5,464 bases of DNA from an uncultured Novosphingobium sp. (GTDB taxonomy: Bacteria; Pseudomonadota; Alphaproteobacteria; Sphingomonadales; Sphingomonadaceae), in NCBI GenBank assembly GCA_946886365.1, contig CAMPIM010000160.1:1-5464 (forward strand). Direction: 5' to 3'. The notes below the pieces were generated by a model. That model worked only from the letters and a program-made list of their open reading frames with translations, did not search any database and was not told the origin of the DNA. This document shows, in pieces, positions 5,321 through 5,464 of this stretch. Each line of letters starts with the position of its first letter. Within the stretch, counting starts at the first letter, position 1. The position numbers were made by a program, and so were the translations under genes.

Positions 5321-5464
5321 GTCGCCTTCGCCCGCAGCGCGATCACCATGCCAGCCACCGCCAGCACTGCGCCTGCGACACTCAACATCGACCAGCGATA
5401 ATCCTCGAACAGCGTGGAAATCAGCATGGCGATAACGGGAATGAGCACGCTGCTATAGGCTGCC
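5317..5464 (-). CDS. DMT/EamA-family transporter, C-terminal part (cut by window end)
   Basis: Only the last 48 codons lie in the window; the gene continues past base 5464. Read on the minus strand the fragment starts AAYSSVLIPVIAMLIS and continues through STLFEDYRWS to a final hydrophobic helix, LSVAGAVLAVAGMVIAL, ending in RAKAT and TAA. A conserved P-V-x-A-x-L-x-S stretch, then a glutamate-containing turn and a last Gly/Ala-rich helix with a short basic tail, is the typical end of the second EamA repeat in ten-helix drug/metabolite transporters of the inner membrane. The substrate cannot be told from this part. The gene is convergent with the small ORF and the suf cluster, and its stop lies inside the TTAA at 5317-5320, so it is a separate transcription unit. 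Confidence 0.8.
   Translation of the reverse strand, partial: AAYSSVLIPVIAMLISTLFEDYRWSMLSVAGAVLAVAGMVIALRAKAT

Noticed and set aside
1..5464. CRISPR array, tRNA, rRNA, insertion sequence or phage genes
   Set aside because: No regularly spaced direct repeats, no tRNA-like or rRNA-like sequence and no transposase, integrase or phage motifs were seen on either strand.

Overview
The window carries most of a SUF iron-sulfur cluster assembly operon on the + strand, followed by two accessory genes, and ends in the 3' part of a convergent membrane transporter gene on the - strand. High G+C, the gene order, the protein sequences and two kinds of intergenic palindromic repeat (a CCCCTCCC/GGGAGGGG type and a CGTTTC..GTCGAG type) all point to an alphaproteobacterium. 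A sphingomonad (Sphingomonas, Sphingobium or Novosphingobium group) is most likely. That placement rests on recognition, not on a search.

Layout: a GC-rich hairpin (3-24) precedes an unrecognised 151-aa gene with a TTG start (45-500). sufC, the ATPase (504-1250), follows after 3 bases. A 91-base gap filled by a long imperfect inverted repeat leads to a short sufD (1342-2094). sufD, sufS (2091-3314) and sufT (3307-3786) overlap by 4 and 8 bases and look translationally coupled. A 108-base gap made of a compound palindromic repeat separates sufT from sufA (3895-4257). An atypical SDR gene (4285-5082) follows after 27 bases. A small 51-codon ORF (5165-5320) then ends in the same TTAA that supplies the stop codon of a DMT/EamA-type transporter gene on the - strand (5317-5464, cut by the window end).

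How the genes work together: SufS takes sulfur from cysteine using PLP. SufC and SufD, with SufB (presumably encoded just upstream, outside the window), form the ATP-driven scaffold on which the cluster is built. SufA is an A-type carrier, and SufT (MIP18/DUF59 family) is a maturation factor for Fe-S proteins. No SufE or SufU sulfur acceptor and no Rrf2-type regulator lies in the window.

The core is a known system. The least explained parts are the 151-aa protein placed directly before sufC, the structured repeats inside the operon, the short SufD, and the SDR protein lacking the usual YxxxK catalytic pair.
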